Source of the DNA: an uncultured Oscillospiraceae bacterium
Lineage (GTDB): Bacteria; Bacillota_A; Clostridia; Oscillospirales; Oscillospiraceae
DNA length: 7,465 bases
Assembly (NCBI GenBank): GCA_944386965.1
Contig: CALXDE010000218.1
Span: 1 to 7,465, forward strand
Direction: 5' to 3'
Shown: piece by piece, positions 1 through 5,740 of the stretch
Position numbering within the stretch: position 1 is the stretch's first letter
Layout of the letters: every line of letters starts with the position of its first letter
The notes under the pieces: generated by a model
What the model was told of the DNA's origin: nothing
Databases searched by the model: none
The model's input: only the letters and a program-made list of their open reading frames with translations
Made by a program: the position numbers and the translations under genes

Positions 1-118
<118 letters not shown>

Positions 119-137
119 TCTTATTCAATTTTCACAC

Positions 138-185
138 GGGGGTGGGTACACGACTGTATCGGGCTCCCAGCTGAGCTATACCCCC
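138..185 (-). pseudogene. Truncated 48-nt tRNA-Ala-like element 1
   Basis: The first 21 nt on the minus strand are identical to the tRNA-Ala genes on either side (acceptor 5' strand, D-arm start and D loop). The anticodon arm and normal T arm are missing. What remains still folds on paper. GGGGGT at 180-185 pairs fully with ACCCCC at 138-143, GCTC/GAGC closes a D-like arm, and a short CGA/TCG hairpin is possible in the middle 19 nt. No CCA is encoded. It is most simply a decayed tRNA gene, but element 2 has exactly the same length and layout. It cannot decode because it has no anticodon arm. Confidence 0.6.
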
Positions 186-219
186 ATATGTGGGAAAGAA
201 CATTTATTTAGTTTTGTTG

Positions 220-267
220 AGGGGTGTGTAACCGCTTCAACCGGGCTCCCAGCTGAGCTATACCCCC
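220..267 (-). pseudogene. Truncated 48-nt tRNA-Ala-like element 2
   Basis: The first 25 nt on the minus strand match element 1 exactly and the first 21 match the intact tRNA-Ala genes. The upstream flank AGCATGTG also resembles AGCATATG in front of the intact copy at 288-363. GGGGGT at 262-267 can pair with ACCCCT at 220-225 (one G:U pair), the D-like arm is kept, and CCG/CGG can form a middle hairpin with a 7-nt loop. The strings TTGAA and AGCGGTT look like remnants of the anticodon stem and T arm, which suggests internal deletion of a tRNA. There is no CCA. A decayed tRNA is the default reading; a processed small RNA is the alternative. Confidence 0.6.
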
Positions 268-287
268 ACATGCTATTCAGTTTTCGG

Positions 288-363
<76 letters not shown>

Positions 364-391
364 ATATGCTGTCCCGTGCGGAACGGTAATT

Positions 392-420
392 AGTATAGCA
401 AAGAGTACGTCATTTGTCAA
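392..420 (-). promoter_or_regulatory. Sigma-70/SigA promoter for the tRNA-Ala array
   Basis: On the minus strand, TTGACA (415-420, perfect -35) and TATACT (392-397, 5 of 6 to -10) are separated by exactly 17 nt. Transcription should start near 385 and run into the tRNA at 288-363. This is the strongest promoter match in the window, as expected for stable RNA. No second promoter was seen before the tRNA-like elements or the distal tRNA, so the array is probably one transcript. Confidence 0.85.
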
Positions 421-485
421 CCCCTTTTTTCATCCTTTTTCCATCTTCCCGGAAGTGTTTTTCAAAAAGCGCCCGGAAGAACCTC

Positions 486-514
486 TGTACACCCGGCAAA
501 AAGGCGTGTATAAT
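486..514 (+). promoter_or_regulatory. Promoter for the nitroreductase-Nudix gene
   Basis: A perfect TATAAT (509-514) lies 17 nt downstream of TGTACA (486-491, 4 of 6 to -35). The expected start is near 521, which leaves a short leader with an AAAGGGG ribosome binding site before the ATG at 544. The 364-543 gap therefore holds two divergent promoters. It also holds CTTCCCGGAAG (445-455), a small palindrome, and the string CCCGGAAG at 448-455 and 472-479, which could be a regulator site, though nothing identifies one. Confidence 0.7.
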
Positions 515-543
515 GGAATCAGAAATTTGAAAGGGGTGATCCT

Positions 544-1674
544 ATGACACATGTGGAAGCCATTCTGGTTCGAGTCTCCAATCGAAAATATCTGGATCGC
601 GCGCTGACCGAGGACGAGATCTCCCAGCTGAACAAGATCATTGATGTCGCCAATCAGGCCAGCGGCCTGCGGATGCAGCTGCTCACCGACTGTCCGGAGG
701 CATTCTCCTCCCTGCGCAGCAGCTATGGCCTGTTCTCCGGCGTGCGCAACATGGTGGCACTGGTTGGGCCGGAGGATCTTCCCGATTTTCAGGAAAAATG
801 CGGGTATTACGGGCAGAAGGTCCTGCTGGGCGCCACCGCTCTGGGGCTAGGCACCTGCTGGGTGTGCGGGACCTATGACCGCGGCAAGGTCCCCTGCCGG
901 ATTCGGCCGGGGGATGTGCTGTGCGGCGTGATTGCTGTGGGCCCCGTGGCGCCCCAGCCGGGCACCAAGGAGCGGCTGATCCGCAGCGCCCTGCACCGGG
1001 GACACAAGTCTGCCGCGGAGCTCTCCCGGGGACTGGGCGACGCGCCGGACTGGTTCCAGGCCGGCATCAGCGCCGTCACCCGGGCCCCCTCGGCCCTGAA
1101 CCGTCAGGCTTACCGCTTCACTTACGCCGGCGGTTCGGTAACGGTTCGGCAGACGGAGCACGCCGCCTGGTCCGACGTGGATCTGGGCATCGCCAAATAC
1201 CAGTTTGAAATCGGCGCCCATGGCGGCACCTGGACCTGGGGGGACGGCGGCACGTTCACAAAGGCCAAAGAGGAGAAGTCCTGCGGCGCCGTCATCTGGC
1301 GCATGGGAGAAAAGGGCCACGAGTTCCTGCTGGCCCAGCACGGCGCCAGCCACTGGAGCTTCCCGAAGGGGCATATCGAGGGGCGGGAGACAGAGCTGGA
1401 GACGGCCAGACGGGAGATTCTGGAGGAGACGGGGCTCACGGTGGACATCGACCCGGGGTTCCGCCAGGTGGTCACATACTATCCCAAGCCCGGCGTCATC
1501 AAGGATGTGGTCTTCTTCATCGCCCAGCCCACCGGCGGACAGGAGCACCCGCAGCTCTCAGAGATCCGCCAGCTGGGATGGTTCCCCTTCCAGGAGGCCA
1601 AGCCCCTGGTGACCTTCGCCACGGATGTGGAGGTGCTGAAGGAGGCCGAGGCGTATATCCTGTCCAAAGAGTAG
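544..1674 (+). CDS. Nitroreductase-like domain fused to Nudix hydrolase
   Basis: This 376-aa protein has two parts. Residues about 1-235 resemble the TM1586-type putative nitroreductase family (FMN-binding fold). The signs are an N-terminal basic RKYLDRALTEDEI stretch, GYYGQKVLLGATALGLGTCWV near 87-107, and a later APSALNRQAYRF near 181-192, like the APSAxNxQPW signature that contacts FMN in relatives. Residues about 245-376 are a Nudix hydrolase with a complete box GX5EX7REUXEEXGU at 276-298 (G276, E282, R290, E291, E294, E295, G297). FPKGH just before and within the box resembles Ap4A hydrolases of the MutT-like bis(5'-nucleosyl)-tetraphosphatase type. There is no signal peptide, so it is cytosolic. 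The start is chosen for its AAAGGGG site. The gene is alone between its own promoter and terminator. Substrates of both domains are unknown; the Nudix call is firm, the nitroreductase call is good at fold level only. Confidence 0.85.
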   Translation: MTHVEAILVRVSNRKYLDRALTEDEISQLNKIIDVANQASGLRMQLLTDCPEAFSSLRSSYGLFSGVRNMVALVGPEDLPDFQEKCGYYGQKVLLGATALGLGTCWVCGTYDRGKVPCRIRPGDVLCGVIAVGPVAPQPGTKERLIRSALHRGHKSAAELSRGLGDAPDWFQAGISAVTRAPSALNRQAYRFTYAGGSVTVRQTEHAAWSDVDLGIAKYQFEIGAHGGTWTWGDGGTFTKAKEEKSCGAVIWRMGEKGHEFLLAQHGASHWSFPKGHIEGRETELETARREILEETGLTVDIDPGFRQVVTYYPKPGVIKDVVFFIAQPTGGQEHPQLSEIRQLGWFPFQEAKPLVTFATDVEVLKEAEAYILSKE

Positions 1675-1675
1675 G

Positions 1676-1704
1676 ACGAAGGGCCGCTTTCAGCGGCCCT
1701 TCGT
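1676..1704 (+). terminator. Intrinsic terminator after the nitroreductase-Nudix gene
   Basis: Two bases after the TAG stop, ACGAAGGGCCGC and its exact complement form a 12-bp stem with a 5-nt TTTCA loop. The following T run is poor (TGACTTT), so termination may be partial. The last stem base overlaps the -35 box of the next promoter. Confidence 0.75.
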
Positions 1705-1731
1705 TGACTTTGGGGGAAAAATCTGTATAAT
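1704..1731 (+). promoter_or_regulatory. Promoter for mrnC-rqcH
   Basis: TTGACT (1704-1709, 5 of 6 to -35) and a perfect TATAAT (1726-1731) are 16 nt apart. The predicted start near 1738 gives a leader of about 64 nt before the mrnC ATG. A GTG-initiated extension of the mrnC frame at 1733 would start upstream of the predicted transcript, so it is not credible. Confidence 0.8.
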
Positions 1732-1740
1732 AGTGCTCTG

Positions 1741-1768
1741 CCGGTCCGGCCGCTGGCCGGATGTCCGG
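1741..1768 (+). promoter_or_regulatory. GC-rich hairpin in the mrnC leader
   Basis: TCCGGCC (1745-1751) and GGCCGGA (1755-1761) form a perfect 7-bp stem with a GCT loop. CCGG at 1741-1744 and 1765-1768 can add 4 bp across a 3-nt bulge. It lies at the very 5' end of the predicted mRNA. It could stabilise the transcript or be a site where the encoded double-strand RNase acts on its own message. No U run follows, so it is not a terminator. Confidence 0.5.
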
Positions 1769-1801
1769 AATGTTTTTGATCCGATGGGAGAGAGAAGCGC
1801 T

Positions 1802-2203
1802 ATGGAAAACTACTTCCACCTCCACCTGGGGGAGGATGAGATCCGGCAGATCAGCAGCATCGGTCTGGCCCACCTGGGGGACGCGGTGTATGAGCTGCTG
1901 GTGCGCAGCTGGCTGTGCGCCCACGGAAAGGCCACCGGGAGGCATCTCCACCGGGCCGCCGTGGAACTGGTCCGGGCGGAGTCCCAGGCGGAACGGGGGC
2001 AGAAAATCCTTCCGCTGCTGACGGAGGAGGAGCTGGCTGTCTACAAGCGGGGGCGCAACGCCCACGTCAACTCCATTCCCCACAGCGCCAGCCGCGCCGA
2101 CTATCTGAAAGCCACGGCGCTGGAATCTCTGCTGGGGTGGCTGTACCTGCGGGGGGATGAGGCGCGCATCAACCAGCTATTCTGCATGATGATGGAGGAG
2201 TGA
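1802..2203 (+). CDS. mrnC: Mini-ribonuclease III (MrnC)
   Basis: This 133-aa protein is a stand-alone RNase III catalytic domain without the double-stranded-RNA-binding domain. In Bacillus subtilis, Mini-III forms a dimer and trims 23S rRNA precursor ends with help from ribosomal protein L3. The signature GLAHLGDAVYE is at 21-31 and carries the likely catalytic D27 and nearby E31. KRGRNAH follows at 82-88, and KATALESLLGWLYL at 103-116 carries the second acidic catalytic residue, E108 (matching D23 and E106 of the B. subtilis enzyme). Length fits the family. ATG 1802 is chosen because GGGAGAGAG sits about 8 nt upstream. An in-frame ATG at 1784 lacks a ribosome binding site, and a GTG at 1733 lies upstream of the predicted transcript start. 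It ends 4 nt before rqcH, whose ribosome binding site overlaps its last codons, so translation is probably coupled. Confidence 0.95.
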   Translation: MENYFHLHLGEDEIRQISSIGLAHLGDAVYELLVRSWLCAHGKATGRHLHRAAVELVRAESQAERGQKILPLLTEEELAVYKRGRNAHVNSIPHSASRADYLKATALESLLGWLYLRGDEARINQLFCMMMEE

Positions 2204-2207
2204 GCCC

Positions 2208-3986
2208 ATGCCCCTGGATGCACTGTGCCTGCGCGGCGTGGTCCACGAACTGCGGAGAGAGATCGTGGGCCTGCGCATTGAAAAGATCCAGCAGCCTGCC
2301 CGGGACGAGGTGATCCTGACGCTGCGGGGCAGCAGAAGGCTGCTGCTGAACGCCGGGAGCAATCAGCCCCGGCTCCATTTGACAACCATTCCCCGGGAGA
2401 ACCCGGCGGCCCCGCCGATGTTCTGCATGCTGCTGCGAAAGCATCTTGCCGGCGGACAGATCATCGCCCTGGAACAGGCCGGGCTGGACCGGGTGGTAAC
2501 GCTGACGGTCCGCTCCGCCGATGAGCTGGGCGTCACCGGAGAGAAGCGCCTGGTGCTGGAGTGTATGGGCCGCAGCGCCAACCTCATTCTCCTGGATGGC
2601 GAGGGCCGCATCATCGACTGTCTGCGCCGGGTGGATATGGAGATGAGTCAGCGGCGGCAGGTGCTGCCGGGGCTCTTCTACCGCCTCCCCCCCGCCCAGG
2701 AGAAGCTGGACCCACTGACGATCAGCCGGGAGGAGCTTGCCGCTCTGCTGGAGCGGACTGGCGGGGAGCGCCTTGCGGACCAGTGGCTGCTGGACACCTT
2801 CTTTGCCCTCTCCCCGCTGGTGTGCCGGGAGCTGGCGTTTCAGGGCTGCGGCAGCGCGGATCAGCGGCTGCTGTTTTTGGACAGCGCCGGGCGTCAAAGC
2901 CTGGCGGACGCCTTCTTTCACTGGCAGGATTCTGTAAAGGAGAACAGCTTTCTCCCCTTTTTGCTGACGCGGGAAAAGCGGCCTTTTGATTTCTCCTATT
3001 TCCCCATTCTGCAATATGGCGCCGCCGCGGAGGGAGAGGGCTTTGAAACCTTCTCCGCCCTGCTGGACACCTTCTATGAGACAAGGGAGCGCCAGGAGCG
3101 GCTCCGACAGAAGGGGCACGACCTGCTCAAGGCCGCTTCCACCGCCCGGGACCGCGCGGCCCGGAAGCTGGCTGTCCAGGAGAAGGAACTGGCGGAGACT
3201 GAGAACCGGGAGCAGCTGCGCCTGCGGGGGGAGCTGATCACCGCCAATCTCTACCGCATGGAGCGCGGTCAGCGCCTGCTGCGGGCCGAGAACTACTACC
3301 AGGAGGGGTGCCCCACGGTGGAAATCCCCCTGGACCCCCTGCTGACGCCCCAGCAGAACGCCGCCAAATACTTCAAGCAGTACAACAAGGCCAAGACCGC
3401 CGAGCATGTCCTCCGGGAGCAGATTCAGAGAGGGCGGGCGGACCTGGATTATCTGGACAGCGTCCTGGACGAACTGAGCCGGGCGGAGCTGGAGCAGGAT
3501 TTCAATGACGTCCGTGCCGAGCTGCAGACCGCCGGATATCTGAAGAACCGGTCCGGCAGCCGGCGGGAACCCCGCCGCGCTCCTGCCAGGCCCAGGGAAT
3601 TTCGCTCCAGCGCCGGCCTGAGAATCCTGGTGGGCCGCAGCAACAGCCAGAACGACAAACTGACGAAGGACGCCTCCAAATGGGACATCTGGTTTCACAC
3701 CCAGAAGATCCACGGCTCCCATGTGATCCTCTGCACCGAGGGCGGAACGCCGGACCAGCAGAGCATGACAGAGGCGGCCATTCTGGCGGCCTATTTTTCC
3801 CAGGGGCGCGGAGGCAGTCAGGTGGCGGTGGACTACACGCCGGTGAAGAACGTCAAAAAACCCGCGGGCGCCCGGCCCGGCATGGTGGTATACGATCCCT
3901 ACCAGACCGCCTATGTGACGCCGGATGAGGACGTGGTCCGGGCCCTCTCCCCTGCCAGGGGGACGCCATCCGCTGTTGAGCGCTGA
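2208..3986 (+). CDS. rqcH: Ribosome quality control factor RqcH (NEMF/FbpA family)
   Basis: This 592-aa cytosolic protein is the bacterial homologue of eukaryotic NEMF/Rqc2. RqcH binds obstructed large ribosomal subunits still carrying peptidyl-tRNA, recruits tRNA-Ala and adds C-terminal alanine tails that mark the stalled peptide for proteolysis. Older annotations call it fibronectin-binding protein A. The NFACT-N domain spans about 1-200 and includes FCMLLRKHL (72-80), D94-R95 (matching the D97-R98 pair needed in B. subtilis RqcH) and ECMGRSANLIL (118-128). Charged helical segments at about 283-345 and 394-440 fit the coiled-coil arms. They flank the family stretch YYQEGCPTVEIPLDPLLT (363-380). 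The NFACT-R domain at about 465-575 has VGRSNSQNDKLT and DIWFHTQKIHGSHVIL. Length is normal and no domain is missing. Start ATG 2208 has GGAGGAG 7 nt upstream inside mrnC. It is the last gene of its unit. Confidence 0.96.
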   Translation: MPLDALCLRGVVHELRREIVGLRIEKIQQPARDEVILTLRGSRRLLLNAGSNQPRLHLTTIPRENPAAPPMFCMLLRKHLAGGQIIALEQAGLDRVVTLTVRSADELGVTGEKRLVLECMGRSANLILLDGEGRIIDCLRRVDMEMSQRRQVLPGLFYRLPPAQEKLDPLTISREELAALLERTGGERLADQWLLDTFFALSPLVCRELAFQGCGSADQRLLFLDSAGRQSLADAFFHWQDSVKENSFLPFLLTREKRPFDFSYFPILQYGAAAEGEGFETFSALLDTFYETRERQERLRQKGHDLLKAASTARDRAARKLAVQEKELAETENREQLRLRGELITANLYRMERGQRLLRAENYYQEGCPTVEIPLDPLLTPQQNAAKYFKQYNKAKTAEHVLREQIQRGRADLDYLDSVLDELSRAELEQDFNDVRAELQTAGYLKNRSGSRREPRRAPARPREFRSSAGLRILVGRSNSQNDKLTKDASKWDIWFHTQKIHGSHVILCTEGGTPDQQSMTEAAILAAYFSQGRGGSQVAVDYTPVKNVKKPAGARPGMVVYDPYQTAYVTPDEDVVRALSPARGTPSAVER

Positions 3987-4007
3987 TTGGCTGTCCGGCG
4001 GGAATCG

Positions 4008-4027
4008 CATCTCATAACATCTCATAA
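4008..4027 (+). repeat. Tandem 10-bp direct repeat before terminator
   Basis: CATCTCATAA occurs twice in direct tandem (4008-4017 and 4018-4027), immediately before the terminator stem. It is probably a replication-slippage duplication in the rqcH 3' untranslated region. No function is evident. Confidence 0.7.
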
Positions 4028-4028
4028 G

Positions 4029-4069
4029 ACCGGGAGACGCGGCCAGAACCGCGTCTCCCGGTTTCTTTT
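4029..4069 (+). terminator. Strong intrinsic terminator between rqcH and sfsA
   Basis: A perfect 14-bp stem (4029-4042 with 4049-4062) has a 6-nt CCAGAA loop and is followed by TTTCTTTT on the plus strand. It ends the mrnC-rqcH unit. In the minus direction the same stem follows the sfsA stop but is trailed only by CTTATG, so it would be a weaker terminator for sfsA. Confidence 0.92.
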
Positions 4070-4077
4070 CCGAAGCA

Positions 4078-4758
4078 TCACAGGGTCACCGGGACCGGGG
4101 CGTCGATCCACAGCCGGTCCGGCCGCACCTGACAGTCATAGGCGCGGACCTCCACGCCGGCGGCCGCGGCCTCCCGCAGCGCCGCGCCGAAGGCCGGATG
4201 GGTCCGGTCGTTGGGCGCAAAGCCATCGACGCCCTTCATCTGAATGACAAAGCACACAGCCGCCCGGCAGCCCTCGCTCACTGCCCGCGCCAGCTCCCGC
4301 AGATGTTTGACGCCCCGCTCCGTGGGGGCGTCCGGAAACCGGGCCATACCGTCCTCCTCCAGGGTCACGCCCTTCACCTCCACAAAAAAGGGGCCGCGTT
4401 CGGTTTCCAGCAGAAAATCGATCCGAGACGCGCCATAGGGCACCTCCGGACGGATATCCAGAATGTCCGGGCAGAATCCTCCGGCGGCGGCCCACTCCCC
4501 GAACAGAAGGTTGGGCGCCTGCGCGTCCATGTTGATGAGGCGTGTCCCCTTCTCTACCGCGATCAGGTCAAACCGCGTCTTTCGCTTGGGGTTGTCAGAT
4601 GCCTCTAGGTATACGGGCGCCCCGGGCACCAACAGCTCCCGGCAGCGGCCGGTGTTCTTCACATGGCAGATCTCTGTCCGCCCCTCCAGCGCCACATGGG
4701 CGATGAAGCGATTGGGGCGGCTGAGAAACCGGCCCCTGACGACTGAGTGATATTCCAT
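4078..4758 (-). CDS. sfsA: SfsA family DNA/RNA nuclease-like protein
   Basis: This 226-aa protein has the normal SfsA length. SfsA was first described in E. coli as a sugar fermentation stimulation protein (a DNA-binding effect on mal genes), and the family is now described as a nuclease-fold protein. An OB-like N-terminal part contains the conserved HVKNTGRCRELLVPGAPVYL (32-51). The C-terminal PD-(D/E)XK-like core has SRIDFLL with D114, FVEVKG with E127 and K129, and the family segment FPDAPTERGVKHLREL (141-156). It is on the minus strand, convergent with rqcH and divergent from the oad operon, and apparently monocistronic. Start ATG (4756-4758) lies 11 nt after GGAGGAGG, slightly long but adequate. 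A nearer ATG is out of frame. The family call is firm; the role in this organism is not known. Confidence 0.95.
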   Translation of the reverse strand: MEYHSVVRGRFLSRPNRFIAHVALEGRTEICHVKNTGRCRELLVPGAPVYLEASDNPKRKTRFDLIAVEKGTRLINMDAQAPNLLFGEWAAAGGFCPDILDIRPEVPYGASRIDFLLETERGPFFVEVKGVTLEEDGMARFPDAPTERGVKHLRELARAVSEGCRAAVCFVIQMKGVDGFAPNDRTHPAFGAALREAAAAGVEVRAYDCQVRPDRLWIDAPVPVTL

Positions 4759-4793
4759 CGCGCGCCATCCCTCCTCCCAGCGGTCTGGAGTCT

Positions 4794-4822
4794 ACTATAG
4801 CACGCGGCCGGGAAAAAGAGAA
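4794..4822 (-). promoter_or_regulatory. Possible weak promoter for sfsA
   Basis: On the minus strand TATAGT (4794-4799) is a fair -10 box. The hexamer 17 nt upstream, TTCTCT (4817-4822), matches only half of the -35 consensus. The resulting leader would be short, with the ribosome binding site about 20 nt downstream of the start. Confidence 0.4.
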
Positions 4823-4864
4823 GAGGCCGGCGTCGGAATACCAAGGAAATCAGCGGAAAGGCTA

Positions 4865-4893
4865 TTGAATTTTTCTCCAGGTGTTGGTATACT
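4865..4893 (+). promoter_or_regulatory. Extended -10 promoter for the oad operon
   Basis: TTGAAT (4865-4870, 4 of 6 to -35) and TATACT (4888-4893) are 17 nt apart, and TGG directly before the -10 gives an extended -10. The leader from about 4900 to 4985 is T-rich and contains a small TCTGGA/TCCAGA hairpin (4942-4957) with a TTTT loop. TTGGGC (4904-4909) can also pair with GCCCGA (4930-4935). I recognise no riboswitch class in it. Confidence 0.7.
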
Positions 4894-4985
4894 AATCTTA
4901 TCTTTGGGCTTTTGGATTTCACCATTTTTGCCCGAGGTGTTTCTGGATTTTTCCAGAGATTCGCAGAAGAAAGAGGAGGAACGCT

Positions 4986-5309
4986 ATGACCATTACACTT
5001 GTCACAGCCATGAACGACCCGATGGTCGTGCTGACTGTGATCGGCATTGTTGTCGACATCGCAATCGGTGCCATCATTGCCGGCTTGCTCTGCGCCCTGC
5101 TGCGCCGCATACGGGGGGGCGCGCCCTCTGGTACCGCGGCTCCGGCGGGCGCGGCGGCATCACCCGCCGTCCCGGCCGCCGTACCGACGGCCGCGGCTGA
5201 GCCGATTCCAAACCGGCAGGCCATGATTGCCGCGATCTCCGCGGCGCTCGCGGAGGAACTGGGGGCGGACGTCTCCGCCATCCGCATCCTGTCCATCAAG
5301 AAGCTTTGA
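4986..5309 (+). CDS. oadG: OadG-like small membrane subunit of Na+-pumping decarboxylase
   Basis: This 107-aa protein matches the small gamma (OadG) or delta (MmdD) subunit that anchors and assembles biotin-dependent sodium-pumping decarboxylases. A single membrane helix spans about 13-39 and is followed by a basic LLRRIR stop. A flexible Ala/Pro linker occupies about 44-75, and a C-terminal helix-plus-strand tail MIAAISAALAEEL...IRILSIKKL (80-107) is typical of the family. Sequence conservation in such subunits is low, so the call rests on this layout plus its neighbours. The start has a strong GAGGAGG site 6 nt upstream. It is the first gene of the operon, 33 nt before the biotin carrier. 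Gamma and delta types cannot be told apart here. Confidence 0.85.
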   Translation: MTITLVTAMNDPMVVLTVIGIVVDIAIGAIIAGLLCALLRRIRGGAPSGTAAPAGAAASPAVPAAVPTAAAEPIPNRQAMIAAISAALAEELGADVSAIRILSIKKL

Positions 5310-5342
5310 GCAGATTACAACAAAGAAGAGAGGTAACTTGAA

Positions 5343-5711
5343 ATGAAGAAGTACAGAGTAAATGTCAACGGTACCGTGTATGAGGTTGCCCTGGAAGTGA
5401 TGGACGGCCCCGCTCCCGCTGCCCCGGCTCCCGCGCCTGCCGCTCCGGCCAGCGCGCCTGCTCCCGCTCCCGCCCCCGCCGCCCCGGTGCCCGCCGGTGG
5501 TGAGAAGATCACCGCCCCCATGCCCGGCACCATTCTCTCCGTCAACGTGCAGAACGGCGCCGCCGTCAAGAAGGGCGATATTCTCTTCATCCTGGAGGCC
5601 ATGAAGATGGAGAACGAGATCATGTCCCCCTGCGACGGAACCGTTCTCTCCGTGAACACCTCCAAGGGCTCGGCTGTCGAATCCGGAACTCTGCTTTGCG
5701 TAATCGGCTGA
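5343..5711 (+). CDS. Biotin carrier subunit of the Na+-pumping decarboxylase
   Basis: This 122-aa protein is a free-standing biotinyl carrier (like MmdC/GcdC or the C-terminal part of OadA). An N-terminal strand region (1-20) leads to an almost pure Ala/Pro linker (about 22-51) that would act as a swinging arm. The biotinyl domain (about 54-122) has APMPG at 58-62 and EAMKMEN at 85-91, so the biotin is attached to K88. It would be loaded by biotin protein ligase, carboxylated by the alpha subunit and decarboxylated at the beta subunit. The site GAGAGG lies 9 nt upstream. It sits between the small subunit and OadB in one operon with short gaps (33 and 29 nt). The domain is certain; assignment to this complex rests on gene order. 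Confidence 0.95.
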   Translation: MKKYRVNVNGTVYEVALEVMDGPAPAAPAPAPAAPASAPAPAPAPAAPVPAGGEKITAPMPGTILSVNVQNGAAVKKGDILFILEAMKMENEIMSPCDGTVLSVNTSKGSAVESGTLLCVIG

Positions 5712-5740
5712 GGCCGGTTGGTATGGGAGGGTAGCCGCAA

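Larger units (their letters stand above)
122..284 (-). repeat. Three copies of an AAAAYTRAATA box after tRNA and tRNA-like units
   Basis: On the minus strand, AAAACTGAATA (274-284) starts 3 nt after the CCA of the tRNA at 288-363. AAAACTAAATA (205-215) starts 4 nt after the element at 220-267. AAAATTGAATA (122-132) starts 5 nt after the element at 138-185. The position relative to the preceding unit is nearly constant, so the array is built of repeated tRNA-plus-spacer units. From memory, similar GAAAACTGAATA-type strings occur just upstream of 23S rRNA in Firmicutes rRNA spacers, where tRNA-Ala genes are common. That link is an inference. Confidence 0.6.

Noticed and set aside
847..1548. Minus-strand frame of 233 codons opposite the nitroreductase-Nudix gene
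   Set aside because: It lies entirely within a gene with an intact Nudix box and shows no motif of its own.
1733..1801. N-terminal extension of mrnC from a GTG at 1733
   Set aside because: It begins directly after the -10 box, upstream of the expected transcript start. It has no ribosome binding site and would give residues not found in Mini-III proteins.
2169..4025. Long open frame on the minus strand opposite rqcH (618 codons)
   Set aside because: It is antisense to a well-supported gene. Its product has no recognisable domain, and such frames are common opposite GC-rich genes with biased third positions.
4865..5200. 111-codon plus-strand frame over the oad promoter and the start of oadG
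   Set aside because: It begins within the -35 box of the promoter and overlaps oadG in another frame without motifs.
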